A DNA stretch of 64,000 nucleotides from Flavobacterium sp. (GCA_029946065.1 JAQSDU010000007.1:186001-250000), one strand, 5' to 3'; numbered from the stretch's first letter, positions 28,019 to 38,158 are shown. Translations and numbers: made by a program. The notes: generated from the sequence alone by a model not told the origin.

Positions 28019-29078
28019 CTGTAAGGGCGATGTATTCGAATCGGTTTTCGCGCTTTTAAAGGAGTTGATTGCCATTCCTTCTTTTAGTAAAAGCGAAGGC
28101 AAAACAGCCGATTGTATTCAACAGTTTTTGGAAGAATATGGCGTTGTAACACACAGAGCTATGAATAACGTTTGGGCGTATAATCAGTTTTATGATGCTT
28201 CGAAACCAACAATTTTGCTCAATTCACATCATGACACTGTAAAACCCAATGCCGGTTATACTTTGAATCCATTTGAACCGATTGAAAAAGACGGCAAGTT
28301 GTATGGGTTAGGAAGCAATGATGCCGGCGGTGCTTTGGTGAGTTTGATCGCGACGTTTTTATGTTTTTGGGACAAGCGCAATATGAAATATAATATTGTT
28401 TTAGCCGCTACAGCCGAAGAAGAAATTTCAGGCGTTAATGGCGTGGGATCGATTTATAGCCGATTGGGAACTATTGATTTTGCTATCGTTGGCGAACCAA
28501 CTGAGATGAATTTGGCGATAGCTGAAAAAGGATTGTTGGTTTTGGATTGTGTTTCCAAAGGCACTTCCTCTCATGCCGCGCATCCTAATCCTGATAATGC
28601 GATTTTGAATGCGATTAAAGATATTGCTTGGTTTACCAGTTATAAATTCGAAAAAGAATCCGATTTCTTAGGCGAAGTAAAAATGACGGTAACCATCATC
28701 AATAGTGGTTCGCAGCACAATGTGGTTCCCGATACCTGCCATTTTACCGTTGATGTGAGAACAACGGAACTCTATACCAACTCCGAAGTTTTTAACATCA
28801 TCAAAGAAAATATAAAAAGCGAAGTTACGCCACGATCGTTACGACTGAATTCATCTTCAATTCCGTTAAAGCATCCGTTTGTGCAAGCCGGATTGGAATT
28901 GGGGAGAATGTATTATGGTTCGCCAACTTCTTCCGATCAGGCGGTGATTCCTTGTACATCGCTCAAAATGGGTCCAGGTTTATCCACCCGTTCGCACAGT
29001 AGTGATGAGTTTATTTATGTGGCAGAAATCAAAGAAGCGCTTGAAATTTATAAAAATGTTTTAACTCAAATTCTATAA
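27996..29078 (+). CDS. argE': M20-family N-acylcitrulline deacylase
   Basis: A 360-residue M20 zinc amidohydrolase. Metal and catalytic motifs are NSHHDTVKP (res 74), GSNDAGGAL near 102, the catalytic Glu pair in ATAEEEISG near 136, and GEPTEMN near 164. Within a transcarbamylase-on-acylated-ornithine operon, it should release citrulline from N-succinyl- or N-acetylcitrulline in the cytoplasm before ArgG acts, rather than deacylating ornithine. The exact acyl group is inferred from argF'. Confidence 0.9.
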   Translation: MKEQPFNNCKGDVFESVFALLKELIAIPSFSKSEGKTADCIQQFLEEYGVVTHRAMNNVWAYNQFYDASKPTILLNSHHDTVKPNAGYTLNPFEPIEKDGKLYGLGSNDAGGALVSLIATFLCFWDKRNMKYNIVLAATAEEEISGVNGVGSIYSRLGTIDFAIVGEPTEMNLAIAEKGLLVLDCVSKGTSSHAAHPNPDNAILNAIKDIAWFTSYKFEKESDFLGEVKMTVTIINSGSQHNVVPDTCHFTVDVRTTELYTNSEVFNIIKENIKSEVTPRSLRLNSSSIPLKHPFVQAGLELGRMYYGSPTSSDQAVIPCTSLKMGPGLSTRSHSSDEFIYVAEIKEALEIYKNVLTQIL

Positions 29079-29080
29079 CC

Positions 29081-30391
29081 ATGACAACGAAAATATGGCA
29101 GAAAACGGCTAGCGCTAACATCGAACATTCGGCAATTGTAGAGAAGTTTACCGTTGGCAACGATGTAGCTTTTGATTATGTATTAGCGAAATTTGATGTG
29201 CTGGGCTCGTTAGCGCATTGTGAAATGTTGCATTCCATAGGATTGTTGACCATAGAAGAATGGACCGTTATCGAAACACAACTCAGGATAATCTTAGTCG
29301 AAATAGCCCAAGATAACTTTACCATTTCACCAGGCATAGAGGATATTCATTCTCAGGTAGAGAATTTACTTATTCACAGAATAGGCGAGACCGGAAAGAA
29401 AATCCACAGCGGTCGTTCGAGAAATGACCAAGTTTTGACCGATTTGAAATTATATATGAAGTCGGAAATCAAAACCATTGTCGAGCACACTGAAACGTTA
29501 TTCAATACGCTGATACAATTGAGCAACCAACACAAAAACACCTTGCTTCCGGGATATACGCATTTGCAAATAGCAATGCCTTCTTCGTTTGGATTGTGGT
29601 TTGGCGCTTATGCAGAAAGCATGGTAGATGATATGGAATTGTTATTGGCGGCGTATAATGTGACCAATAAATGTCCCTTAGGTTCAGGCGCGGGTTATGG
29701 CAGTTCGTTTCCTTTAGACAGACAATTGACTTCTGATTTATTGGGTTTTAAAATGTTGAATGTCAATTCGGTTTACGCCCAAATGACCAGAGGAAAATCG
29801 GAGAAAGTGGTAGCCATGGCGATGTCGGGTATTTCGGCTACGTTGAGTAAATTCGCTTATGATATGTGTTTGTATCTCAATCAGAACTTTGGCTTTATTG
29901 CGTTTCCAGATACATTGACTACTGGCAGCAGCATTATGCCGCACAAAAAAAATCCAGATGTTTTTGAAATTATCAGAGCAAGAACTAACAGAATTCAGGC
30001 TTTGCCTAATGAACTGATTTTACTGACCAACAATTTACCATCAGGATATCACAGAGATTTTCAATTGATTAAGGAAGGCTTGTTTCCGGCGATTCAGTCG
30101 TTAAAGGATTGTCTGACTATGTTTGATTTTATGCTGCAACACATCGAAATCAAAACCAACAGTGTCCATGATTCGAAATACGATTATATGTTTAGTGTTG
30201 AAAGTGTTAACCAACAAGTAGTAGATGGCATCCCGTTTAGAGAAGCTTATAAAAACATTGGTTTGGCGATTGAAAACAATTTGTTTGAACCTAATTATAA
30301 CTTGCAGCACAGCCATATTGGTAGTATTGGCAATTTAGGGAACGAACAGATTGAAATGGCTTTCGCTAATATTAAAAAACAATTTATTTAG
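29081..30391 (+). CDS. argH: Argininosuccinate lyase
   Basis: Final step, argininosuccinate to arginine plus fumarate. 436 residues. Family signature GSSIMPHKKNPD near residue 282; other motifs are SGRSRNDQVLTDLKLY near 110 and PGYTHLQIAMP near 157. It is two bases after argE' and overlaps the convergent Lrp-type gene by eight bases at their 3' ends. Closes the eight-gene operon. Confidence 0.96.
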   Translation: MTTKIWQKTASANIEHSAIVEKFTVGNDVAFDYVLAKFDVLGSLAHCEMLHSIGLLTIEEWTVIETQLRIILVEIAQDNFTISPGIEDIHSQVENLLIHRIGETGKKIHSGRSRNDQVLTDLKLYMKSEIKTIVEHTETLFNTLIQLSNQHKNTLLPGYTHLQIAMPSSFGLWFGAYAESMVDDMELLLAAYNVTNKCPLGSGAGYGSSFPLDRQLTSDLLGFKMLNVNSVYAQMTRGKSEKVVAMAMSGISATLSKFAYDMCLYLNQNFGFIAFPDTLTTGSSIMPHKKNPDVFEIIRARTNRIQALPNELILLTNNLPSGYHRDFQLIKEGLFPAIQSLKDCLTMFDFMLQHIEIKTNSVHDSKYDYMFSVESVNQQVVDGIPFREAYKNIGLAIENNLFEPNYNLQHSHIGSIGNLGNEQIEMAFANIKKQFI

Positions 30392-30860
30392 CTGCAGGAA
30401 AGGTATAAGCTGTTTCTTTTTTGGCTTCATTCAGGACGATACTGCTATGGTATTGTCCGATGTTTTTAATATTAGAAATTACATTGACGACAAAGGTGTT
30501 ATAAGCAGTAATGTCTTCGGCAATAATCTTCAGCATATAATCATAATTCCCCGAAAGGCTGATAACTTCCTGCACTTGTGGAATAGCGATAATGGTTTCC
30601 TCAAAATCGTTGAGCGCTTGTTTGGATTGCTCTTTCAAAGTAATGTTGCAATACACGACAATTTGCATTCCAATTTTAATTCGATCCACCAAGGCAACAT
30701 ATTTCAGAATTACAGTATCTTTCTCCAGATTTTTGATTCTTTCATATGTAGGGGTAAAGGATAGTCCAATACGTTCCCCAATATCTTTTACTGAAATGGT
30801 CGAATCTTGTTGTAAAATTTCTAAAATGGCTAAGTCCTTGGCATCTAATTGGTGTTTCAT
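30384..30860 (-). CDS. Lrp/AsnC-family transcriptional regulator
   Basis: A 158-residue regulator: N-terminal winged HTH (LDAKDLAILEILQQDSTISV, then IGERIGLSFTPTYERIKNLE) and C-terminal RAM ligand domain (about 70-145; SGNYDYMLKI). It overlaps the argH 3' end, a conserved-looking convergent arrangement that makes arginine or another amino acid a reasonable ligand and the arg operon a possible target. Own promoter not clear. Confidence 0.92.
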   Translation of the reverse strand: MKHQLDAKDLAILEILQQDSTISVKDIGERIGLSFTPTYERIKNLEKDTVILKYVALVDRIKIGMQIVVYCNITLKEQSKQALNDFEETIIAIPQVQEVISLSGNYDYMLKIIAEDITAYNTFVVNVISNIKNIGQYHSSIVLNEAKKETAYTFPAAK

Positions 30861-31064
30861 AATCGGTTTGATAACAGGTAATATTCTAAAACAAATATAA
30901 GTTTTAATTGTTATGTTCAGGTGCCTTCTTCCTACTATTACAACTGTTTAGGTTAAATAAATCCTTAAAATGGCTTCTGCTTTTTTTTAATAAGAAGTTA
31001 CTAATGCTTTATTATCATTGCCTTTTTTTAGCTTAAAAAAATAATTATAAAAAAATATTAATTC

Positions 31065-31098
31065 TGGAACGACTGTTTCAAAATAAGTTATATCTTTG
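31065..31098 (+). promoter_or_regulatory. tetR promoter with operator site A
   Basis: TATCTTTG (31091-31098) is the -7 element. The palindrome TGGAAC-gact-GTTTCA (31065-31080) covers the -33 region, which has no TTG. It is the first of four copies of TGRAAY-N4-RTTYCA around tetR and the efflux operon, implying autorepression. Confidence 0.8.
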
Positions 31099-31117
31099 TA
31101 CCAGAAATTTGCATACC

Positions 31118-31699
31118 ATGGCACGCAGTGTTGAATTTATTGAATGTGAGATTATAGAAAAAGCGATGAATGTCTTTTGGGAAAAAGGCTATCACGGCAC
31201 TTCGATGCAGGATTTGGTAGAGGCAATGCAGATTAATCGCAGCAGTTTATATAATACAATCGGTGACAAACACGCTTTGTTTATGAAATGTGTAACATCA
31301 TATGCAGAAGCTGGGATTCGTGAAACAAAGGAAAAAATCGCGAAAGAATCATCAAGTTTACAAGCATTAATCAATGTTATTCGTGATAAAGCATCTTGGG
31401 TGGTTGATTGTGAAAAGGGATGCTTGGGTATAAAAACGATATTTGAAATAGCCCCGGAAGATACCGAGATTAGAAATTTGTTGAATAAAAATAATGAAAT
31501 ATACTTGCTGATGTTGTCCAATGTGATTCAAAAAGCAATTGATGATAACGAGTTGGATGGAAGTGAAGACCCACAATTATTAGCAGATTATATCATGACC
31601 ACATTTACCGGATGGAAACAAGCTTTTATTCTGAATCGCGATCCAATTAAGATTAAAAAAATGTCTGAATACCTTATTAAAACAATTACTCGTAGGTAG
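31118..31699 (+). CDS. TetR/AcrR-family repressor of the adjacent RND pump
   Basis: A 193-residue regulator. The HTH is near residues 22-50 (GYHGTSMQDLVEAMQINR, then SSLYNTIGDKHALF), and the C-terminal ligand domain resembles TetR_C-type members. The start at 31118 follows the TATCTTTG promoter by 19 bases; the upstream TTG in frame is less likely. One operator copy covers its own promoter and three precede the pump genes, so it very likely represses both until an inducer binds. Confidence 0.93.
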   Translation: MARSVEFIECEIIEKAMNVFWEKGYHGTSMQDLVEAMQINRSSLYNTIGDKHALFMKCVTSYAEAGIRETKEKIAKESSSLQALINVIRDKASWVVDCEKGCLGIKTIFEIAPEDTEIRNLLNKNNEIYLLMLSNVIQKAIDDNELDGSEDPQLLADYIMTTFTGWKQAFILNRDPIKIKKMSEYLIKTITRR

Positions 31700-31717
31700 T
31701 TTTTTTTTAAATAATTC

Positions 31718-31863
31718 TGGAACGTTTATTTCAAAATAGATATTACAGAAAATACCTATAAATTTTTAAAACAGCATTAATTCTGAAATAAACGTTTCAA
31801 AATTAATACGTTAACAAATGAAAAACTTTAACAAACAGCTATAATTCTGAAACGATTATTCCA
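31718..31863 (+). promoter_or_regulatory. Operator sites B, C and D upstream of the RND operon
   Basis: Three copies of TGRAAY-N4-RTTYCA: TGGAAC-gttt-ATTTCA (31718-31733), TGAAAT-aaac-GTTTCA (31784-31799) and TGAAAC-gatt-ATTCCA (31848-31863), each flanked by AATTC on the left and AAAAT on the right. Centre spacing is 66 and 64 bp, about six helical turns, so all face one side of the DNA. Confidence 0.85.
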
Positions 31864-31930
31864 AAATAAAATAAAAACCAAGTATATGAATCACAAACCA
31901 CAACCATTAATAATTAACAATTCCAACATC

Positions 31931-33061
31931 ATGAAAAATTTAATGACCATGAGCCTAGTCGCTCTATTTTTAGCAAGTTGCGCCGACAAAAATGGTGGTG
32001 CACCAGCCAATGCGCCGGCAACTTTACCGGTTTTGGATATTGCCTATGCAACAACCAGCACAGAAACAGAATATCCAGTTGCCATACAAGGGCAAACAGA
32101 TGTTGAAATCAGACCACAAGTAAGCGGTATTTTAGATAAAATCTTCGTTGACGAAGGTGCTTATGTGACCGCAGGGCAGCCTTTGTTTAAAATCAACGAC
32201 AACCCTTACCGTGAGCAATTCAATAACGCAACTGCCGGTTTGAATGCTGCTGAAGCCGCGGTAATGAATGCACAATTGGAAGTTGACAAACTAGCGCCTT
32301 TGGTACAGAATAAAGTGGTGTCGGATTATCAGGCAAAAACAGCCAAAGCCAATCTGGCTATCGCAAAGGCCAATGTTGCGCAAGCAAAAGCAGTGCTTGG
32401 AAGTGCCCAAATTAATTTGGGATATACAATTATAAAAGCGCCAGTAAGCGGTTATATTGGAAGGTTGCCAAGAAAACAAGGAAGCCTCATCAGCCCGGCA
32501 GATCCGGAATCGTTGACCACGCTTTCAGATGCCAGAGAAGTTTATGCTTATTTTTCATTGAGTGAAAATGATTTTATCAACTTCAAAACACAATACAAGG
32601 GCAATACCATCAACGATAAACTGAAAGGTTTGGCACCGGTTTCTTTGATACTTTCCGACGAAACGACTTATCCGCAAGCCGGTAAAATTGATATGGTAGA
32701 TGGGCAGTTCGACAAAACAACAGGTGCGATTACAATGCGGGCAAAATTTCCAAATGCAAACGGTTTGTTGCGTTCTGGAAATACCGGAAAAGTAAAAATC
32801 AGCATCCAGCATCAAAATGCAATTGTGATTCCGCAAGACGCTACCATGGAAATCCAGGATAAAATTTATGTATTTCTTCTGGACAAAAAGAACGCTGTAA
32901 CAAGACAGCCAGTTGTCGTATCAGGAAAAAGCGGTACCACTTATTTGATTAGTGAAGGCATTGCAACTGGCGACAGAATCGTTCTCAAAGGTTTTGAAAA
33001 CTTGCCTGATGGTGCTGTTATCATTCCGGAAAACACCAAAAAACCCGTAGCTAAAATATAA
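31931..33061 (+). CDS. RND pump periplasmic adaptor lipoprotein (AcrA/MexA type)
   Basis: A 376-residue membrane-fusion protein. The start at 31931 is chosen because it gives a lipoprotein signal ending in FLASC; the frame is open 15 codons further. Order: barrel-sandwich hybrid halves (VEIRPQVSGILDKIFVDEG near 60 and YTIIKAPVSGYIGR near 165), an alpha hairpin between them, beta-barrel (about 200-285) and membrane-proximal domain. First gene of the pump operon under sites B-D. Confidence 0.94.
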   Translation: MKNLMTMSLVALFLASCADKNGGAPANAPATLPVLDIAYATTSTETEYPVAIQGQTDVEIRPQVSGILDKIFVDEGAYVTAGQPLFKINDNPYREQFNNATAGLNAAEAAVMNAQLEVDKLAPLVQNKVVSDYQAKTAKANLAIAKANVAQAKAVLGSAQINLGYTIIKAPVSGYIGRLPRKQGSLISPADPESLTTLSDAREVYAYFSLSENDFINFKTQYKGNTINDKLKGLAPVSLILSDETTYPQAGKIDMVDGQFDKTTGAITMRAKFPNANGLLRSGNTGKVKISIQHQNAIVIPQDATMEIQDKIYVFLLDKKNAVTRQPVVVSGKSGTTYLISEGIATGDRIVLKGFENLPDGAVIIPENTKKPVAKI

Positions 33062-33135
33062 TTTAAACCACCCGATGCATTTGATATTAAGAAAAATTAA
33101 TAATCGGAGCGCAGCGGAAAAAAACAAATCTCATC

Positions 33136-36100
33136 ATGTTACAAAAATTTATTGACAGACCCGTGCTGTCAACAGTCATCGCTATACTTATTGTGATCCT
33201 AGGAGCAATAGGTTTAAAAGCACTTCCGCTGCAACAATTTCCCGATATCGCACCGCCAGCCGTTCAGGTTGTAGCGCTTTATCCAGGTGCTAATGCAGAA
33301 ACGGTTTTACGTTCGGTTGCCCCTTCACTTGAAGAAGCTATTAACGGCGTAGAGAATATGAGTTATATGAGTTCTACTGCCAGTAACGACGGTTCCCTCG
33401 TAATCACAGTCAACTTTAAATTAGGCACCAACCCAGATCAGGCAGCTGTAAACGTACAAAACAGGGTGTCACAAGCCACTAGTCAATTGCCTTCTGAGGT
33501 GGTTCAGGCAGGGATACAAACGACCAAAAAACAAAACAGTTTGTTGATGGTGGTTGATTTATATACCGAAAATGAAAAACAGTACGATCAGACGTTTTTA
33601 AATAATTATGCGCAAATCAACATCATCCCCGATATAAAAAGGATTCCCGGAGTAGGACAAGCGTTCATTTTTGGAGGCAATAAAGATTATTCTATGCGGG
33701 TATGGTTGAATCCATCCAAAATGGCATCCTACAAGCTAAGTTCTCAAGAAGTTTTGGCGGCCATTCAAGATAAAAATCTAGAAGCAGCACCAGGAAGATT
33801 TGGTGAAAACAGTAAAGAAGCATTTGAATACGTCATTAAATACAAAGGGAAATTAAACAAACCCCTCGATTATGAAAATATTGTCATCCATTCTAATTCA
33901 GATGGTTCGGTACTCCGTTTAAAAGATGTGGCCCGAGTAGAATTTGGATCCTATACCTACGGGAGCAGTACACGTATCGATGGAAAATCAGGATTAAATA
34001 TTGGTATTTTTCAGTTACCTGGTTCTAATTCTAGCGATGTTCAAATTGCAATTAAAGCAATGATGGAGAAAGCTTCAAAGGATTTTCCTAAAGACGTTAA
34101 ACACCTGATTCTTTATAATACCAAAGATTCGCTCGATTTATCGATTGAGCAGGTCGAACACACTTTGATAGAAGCATTTATCCTCGTTTTCCTAGTGGTA
34201 TTTTTGTTTCTTCAAGATTTTAGAGCAACTTTAATTCCGGCGATTGCGGTTCCGGTTTCTATTCTAGGAACGTTCTTTTTTATGCAGGTATTTGGTTTTT
34301 CGGTTAACTTACTAACCCTTTTTGCCCTAGTGTTAGCCATCGGTATTGTCGTTGATGATGCCATTGTTGTCGTCGAAGCCGTTCACGAAAAAATGCACAG
34401 TAAGAAATTATCAGCAAAAGCGGCTACAACATCGGCTATGAGTGAAATTACGGGAGCGATTATCTCTATTACCTTAGTCATGTCGGCCGTGTTCTTACCA
34501 GTCGGATTTATGGAAGGATCAACTGGGGTATTCTACCGTCAGTTTGCCTTTACGTTGGCCATCGCAATTGTAATTTCTGCAGTAAATGCCTTAACGCTAA
34601 GTCCCGCTTTAGCTGCTTTGTTTTTAAAAGATATTCCTCATGACGATCATGATCATGCAGCAGAAGCGCCTAAGAATTTTAAAGAAAGATTCTTTGTTGG
34701 TTTCAATAGCGGCTTTACTAAATTGACCAATAAATACATCAACAGCCTACGCTTTTTAATCAAAAACAAATGGTTGAGTTTTGGTGGATTGGCTGTTGTG
34801 ATCATCGCAACTACTTATTTGGTTAAAACTACACCAACCGGATTTATTCCATCTGAAGATCAAGGTTTTATTGCTATTTCATTGTCAATGCCTGCCGGAG
34901 CTTCTTTAGAAAGAACTAAAAACGTGATGAAAGAAGTAGAAGGAACTTTAGGGAACTTGCCTTCTAAAAAAGTATTGAATGTCATCTCAGGATTTAATAT
35001 GCTAACATCTTCTACTAGCGCTTCGGCAGGAGTAGCGTTCATATTGTTGAAACCTTCAAAAGACCGTGGAGAACAAAAGGATATCAATGACATTATGAAC
35101 GATGTTCGTGGTCGATTATCAGGAATAAAAGGAGCGAATTTCTTTGTATTTACGTTTCCAACAGTGCCTGGTTTTAGTAATGTTGACGCTTTGGATATTG
35201 TCTTGAAAGATAAAACTGGCGGAAGCATCAGCAAGTTTAGCGGTGTAAGTAACGCATTTATTGGCGAATTGATGCAACGTCCTGAAATTGCAGTCGCTTT
35301 TACTAGTTTCAAAGCCGATTATCCACAACTGGAAATGGAAGTGGACGATGTAAAAGCCGAACAATTGGGCGTGAGTGTTAGGGATATTCTCCAAACAATG
35401 CAAACCTATTACGGTAGTGCTCAGGCTTCTGATTTTAATCGATTTGGAAAATATTACCGCGTTATGGTGCAAGCAGATGCAGCATCCCGAACAAATTTGG
35501 AAACCATGAACAATATTTTTGTCAAAAACAGACATGGTGAAATGTTACCGATATCGTCCTTGGTAAAAATGGTTCCGGTTAATGGTTCAGAAACAGCTTC
35601 GCGATACAATCTTTTTAATTCGATTGGAATTAACGCTATTGCCAAACCTGGATTCAGTTCCGGAGATGCGATTAAAGCGGTTCAGGAAGTTGCCGAAACG
35701 AAATTAGCAAAAGGGTATAGTGTCGAATTCTCCGGATTGACCAATGAAGAAATTACTTCTTCAGGGCAATCTGCTGTGATATTCGGATTGAGTTTGCTGT
35801 TTGTATTCTTTTTATTGGCAGCGCAATATGAAAGCTACATCCTTCCAATGGCGGTATTGTTATCAATCCCAACAGGCATCTTCGGTGTATTTGCGGCGAT
35901 TGGTTTGACCGGAATTGAAAACAATATTTATGTGCAAGTCGCCCTAATCATGCTTATAGGATTGCTCGCCAAAAACGCCATCCTTATTGTAGAATACGCA
36001 GTACAACGAAGGAACGCAGGAAAGTCATTATTGGCTTCGGCTTTAGAAGCAGCGAAGTTGCGTTTGCGTCCAATTATTATGACTTCGTTTGCCTTTGTTG

Positions 36101-36309
36101 TTGGGTTAACACCAATGATGCGTGCCACAGGACCATCGGCTTTGGGGAACCATTCGATTAGTATTGGTGCGGCTGGCGGAATGGTTTCGGGAGTACTTTT
36201 AGGAATTTTTATCATTCCGGTACTTTTTATAGTGTTCCAACATTTACAAGAGAAAATAACGGGTAAACCGTTAGCAGTTTTGAATAACGAAAAACATGGA
36301 GAAGTATAA
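33136..36309 (+). CDS. RND efflux permease, HAE1 (AcrB/MexB) family
   Basis: A 1057-residue trimeric proton-driven drug exporter of the inner membrane. Twelve membrane segments with two large periplasmic loops. Proton-relay residues are visible: the Asp pair in GIVVDDAIVVVE and the Lys in LLAKNAILIVEYA. Starts 75 bases after the adaptor. The outer-membrane gene follows. Substrate range (drugs, bile salts, dyes) cannot be told from sequence. Confidence 0.96.
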   Translation: MLQKFIDRPVLSTVIAILIVILGAIGLKALPLQQFPDIAPPAVQVVALYPGANAETVLRSVAPSLEEAINGVENMSYMSSTASNDGSLVITVNFKLGTNPDQAAVNVQNRVSQATSQLPSEVVQAGIQTTKKQNSLLMVVDLYTENEKQYDQTFLNNYAQINIIPDIKRIPGVGQAFIFGGNKDYSMRVWLNPSKMASYKLSSQEVLAAIQDKNLEAAPGRFGENSKEAFEYVIKYKGKLNKPLDYENIVIHSNSDGSVLRLKDVARVEFGSYTYGSSTRIDGKSGLNIGIFQLPGSNSSDVQIAIKAMMEKASKDFPKDVKHLILYNTKDSLDLSIEQVEHTLIEAFILVFLVVFLFLQDFRATLIPAIAVPVSILGTFFFMQVFGFSVNLLTLFALVLAIGIVVDDAIVVVEAVHEKMHSKKLSAKAATTSAMSEITGAIISITLVMSAVFLPVGFMEGSTGVFYRQFAFTLAIAIVISAVNALTLSPALAALFLKDIPHDDHDHAAEAPKNFKERFFVGFNSGFTKLTNKYINSLRFLIKNKWLSFGGLAVVIIATTYLVKTTPTGFIPSEDQGFIAISLSMPAGASLERTKNVMKEVEGTLGNLPSKKVLNVISGFNMLTSSTSASAGVAFILLKPSKDRGEQKDINDIMNDVRGRLSGIKGANFFVFTFPTVPGFSNVDALDIVLKDKTGGSISKFSGVSNAFIGELMQRPEIAVAFTSFKADYPQLEMEVDDVKAEQLGVSVRDILQTMQTYYGSAQASDFNRFGKYYRVMVQADAASRTNLETMNNIFVKNRHGEMLPISSLVKMVPVNGSETASRYNLFNSIGINAIAKPGFSSGDAIKAVQEVAETKLAKGYSVEFSGLTNEEITSSGQSAVIFGLSLLFVFFLLAAQYESYILPMAVLLSIPTGIFGVFAAIGLTGIENNIYVQVALIMLIGLLAKNAILIVEYAVQRRNAGKSLLASALEAAKLRLRPIIMTSFAFVVGLTPMMRATGPSALGNHSISIGAAGGMVSGVLLGIFIIPVLFIVFQHLQEKITGKPLAVLNNEKHGEV

Positions 36310-36337
36310 TTTACCAATAGAAAATAAAAATCATATT

Positions 36338-37741
36338 ATGATAAGATATATAAAATCGAGTTTAATGTTGTTGGCTGTTATGACAAGCTTTACGGTATTG
36401 GCTCAAGAAAACCAAAAACCTGAAGTACCCGGTAATTTCAGGAATAGTACAGCTACTGATACAACCAATATTGCCGATATCAAATGGAAGGATTTCTTTC
36501 AGGAAAAAGATCTGGTGCAACTGATTGATGTAGCTTTGGCGAAAAATAACGATTTACAAATCGCCGATAAAAACCTCGAGATTGCCAACCTGCAATTCAA
36601 ACAAAGCAAATGGGGCAATGTGCCACAATTGAATGCTTATGCTACCGCAACAAGCACGCGCCTTTCGGACAATAGCCTAAACGGCATCAGTACCCAGCAA
36701 TTTTTAGGAAAAAGCCATATCGAAGATTATTCGGCTGGCTTGAACCTATCGTGGGAAGCTGATATTTGGGGTAAAATCAGAAACAGAAAGAAAGCGGCAT
36801 TGGCCGCTTATATGCAAACAGAAGAGGCTAAAAAAGCATTGCAAACGACTATTGTTGCTACTGTTTCAAAAGGTTTTTACGATTTACTGATGTTGGATGC
36901 CCAATTGGCTATTGCCCAAAAAACATTAGCGTTAAATGACAGTACACTTTTTGCAGTCAACTTGCAATATGAATCGGGTCAGGTTACCTTATTAGCCAAA
37001 CAGCAAACCGAAGCGCAACGTTTGGTTTCGGCACAATTAATCCCGCAATTGGAACAGAATATCCAATTGCAGGAAAATGCACTGAGTGTGTTATCAGGTA
37101 CATTTCCGGATGCAAAGGAAAGAGCAAGTAAACTGGAAACCATTGTAGTGCAAGAAAACCTTACTGCCGGAATACCATCACAGTTATTGAACAAAAGACC
37201 CGATGTTAAAAGTGCAGAATTGGCGTTAAAAGCGGCCAATGCCAAAGTCGGAATTACCAAAGCAAGTTTATATCCTTCCCTGACCATTACGGCAGTGGGC
37301 GGTGTAAATTCTTTTGAATCGAGCAATTGGTTTACGATCCCGGCTTCTCTTTTTGGTTCAGTTGCTGGAGGTTTGACCGCACCATTGTTGAATGGGAAAA
37401 GATTAAAAACCCAATATGAAATCGCCAAATTAGAGCGTGATCAGGCGGTAATCAACTTCAGGCAAACAGTTTTAGTTGCTGTTGGCGAAGTGTCGAATGC
37501 TTTGGCCAAAATCGAAAAGCAGGAGCAACAATTCACGATTGCCAACCAACGAGTTGAAACCCTTAAAAAAGCAGTTGAAAACGCTAGTTTGCTCTTTAGA
37601 AGTGGCATGGCTACCTATTTTGAAGTAAACAGCGCACAGGCCAATCTTTTGCAGGCAGAATTGGAGCTGGCGACAATAAAAAAAGAAAGATTATCCTCTA
37701 ATGTAGAGCTGTACCGTGCGTTAGGTGGTGGATGGGAATAA
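36338..37741 (+). CDS. RND outer-membrane channel (OprM/TolC type, NodT family)
   Basis: A 467-residue outer-membrane factor. I prefer 36338 because MIRYIKSSLMLLAVMTSF is a signal peptide ending at VLAQ; an upstream ATG at 36296 would overlap the permease but put 14 hydrophilic residues first. Two OEP repeats of about 190 residues each follow (first ending near AALAAYMQTEEAKKAL, second with NKRPDVKSAELALKAANAKVG). There is no lipobox Cys, unlike many NodT members. Completes the tripartite pump. Confidence 0.93.
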   Translation: MIRYIKSSLMLLAVMTSFTVLAQENQKPEVPGNFRNSTATDTTNIADIKWKDFFQEKDLVQLIDVALAKNNDLQIADKNLEIANLQFKQSKWGNVPQLNAYATATSTRLSDNSLNGISTQQFLGKSHIEDYSAGLNLSWEADIWGKIRNRKKAALAAYMQTEEAKKALQTTIVATVSKGFYDLLMLDAQLAIAQKTLALNDSTLFAVNLQYESGQVTLLAKQQTEAQRLVSAQLIPQLEQNIQLQENALSVLSGTFPDAKERASKLETIVVQENLTAGIPSQLLNKRPDVKSAELALKAANAKVGITKASLYPSLTITAVGGVNSFESSNWFTIPASLFGSVAGGLTAPLLNGKRLKTQYEIAKLERDQAVINFRQTVLVAVGEVSNALAKIEKQEQQFTIANQRVETLKKAVENASLLFRSGMATYFEVNSAQANLLQAELELATIKKERLSSNVELYRALGGGWE

Positions 37742-37770
37742 TTCAAAGTATAAACCAAAACTATAACAAA

Positions 37771-37950
37771 ATGAAAAACACAACATTTTTTGACCACATG
37801 AAATGTATCATAAGAAATAACTGTCATAACATTGAGGTTCAAAAAACCGAGATTCAAAAGCAGGAAATTAAAAGTGAAAAACTAACACAAGACAATCAGT
37901 CAAAACTAAATTTTCAGTTCATTGATCTGGACAAGATATTCGCCAATTGA
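37771..37950 (+). CDS. Small hypothetical protein after the RND operon
   Basis: A 59-residue candidate (start 37771, 29 bases after the channel stop; the frame is also open to 37732). It begins MKNTTFFDHMKCIIRNNC and continues as a Lys/Gln/Glu-rich helix, ending FIDLDKIFAN. No homologue recognised. Position before the operon terminator suggests co-transcription. Could be non-coding. Confidence 0.4.
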   Translation: MKNTTFFDHMKCIIRNNCHNIEVQKTEIQKQEIKSEKLTQDNQSKLNFQFIDLDKIFAN

Positions 37951-38039
37951 TTCTAATGAAAGCTATACCTAACTTTAAATTGCAACGCTATTTTGAAAAT
38001 GCAAATATTCATGATGGATGTGATTAGGTTTGTGTTGCG

Positions 38040-38067
38040 TCCCGGGGTGGTTCCCGGGATTTTTTTG
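38040..38067 (+). terminator. Terminator of the RND operon
   Basis: TCCCGGG (38040-38046), six-base loop, CCCGGGA (38053-38059), then seven T. Strong Rho-independent structure on the plus strand. Confidence 0.9.
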
Positions 38068-38158
38068 TAAAAAAAAATATTGGTTTATTAAGCTGATTAA
38101 TATTGATTATATAAATTTACGGTCGTCAGCGTAAATCTCCGTCATTCGCATTTCAATA

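Noticed and set aside
34860..35535. Long minus-strand ORFs of 138-150 residues
   Set aside because: They lie inside the RND permease gene and have no domain or start context.
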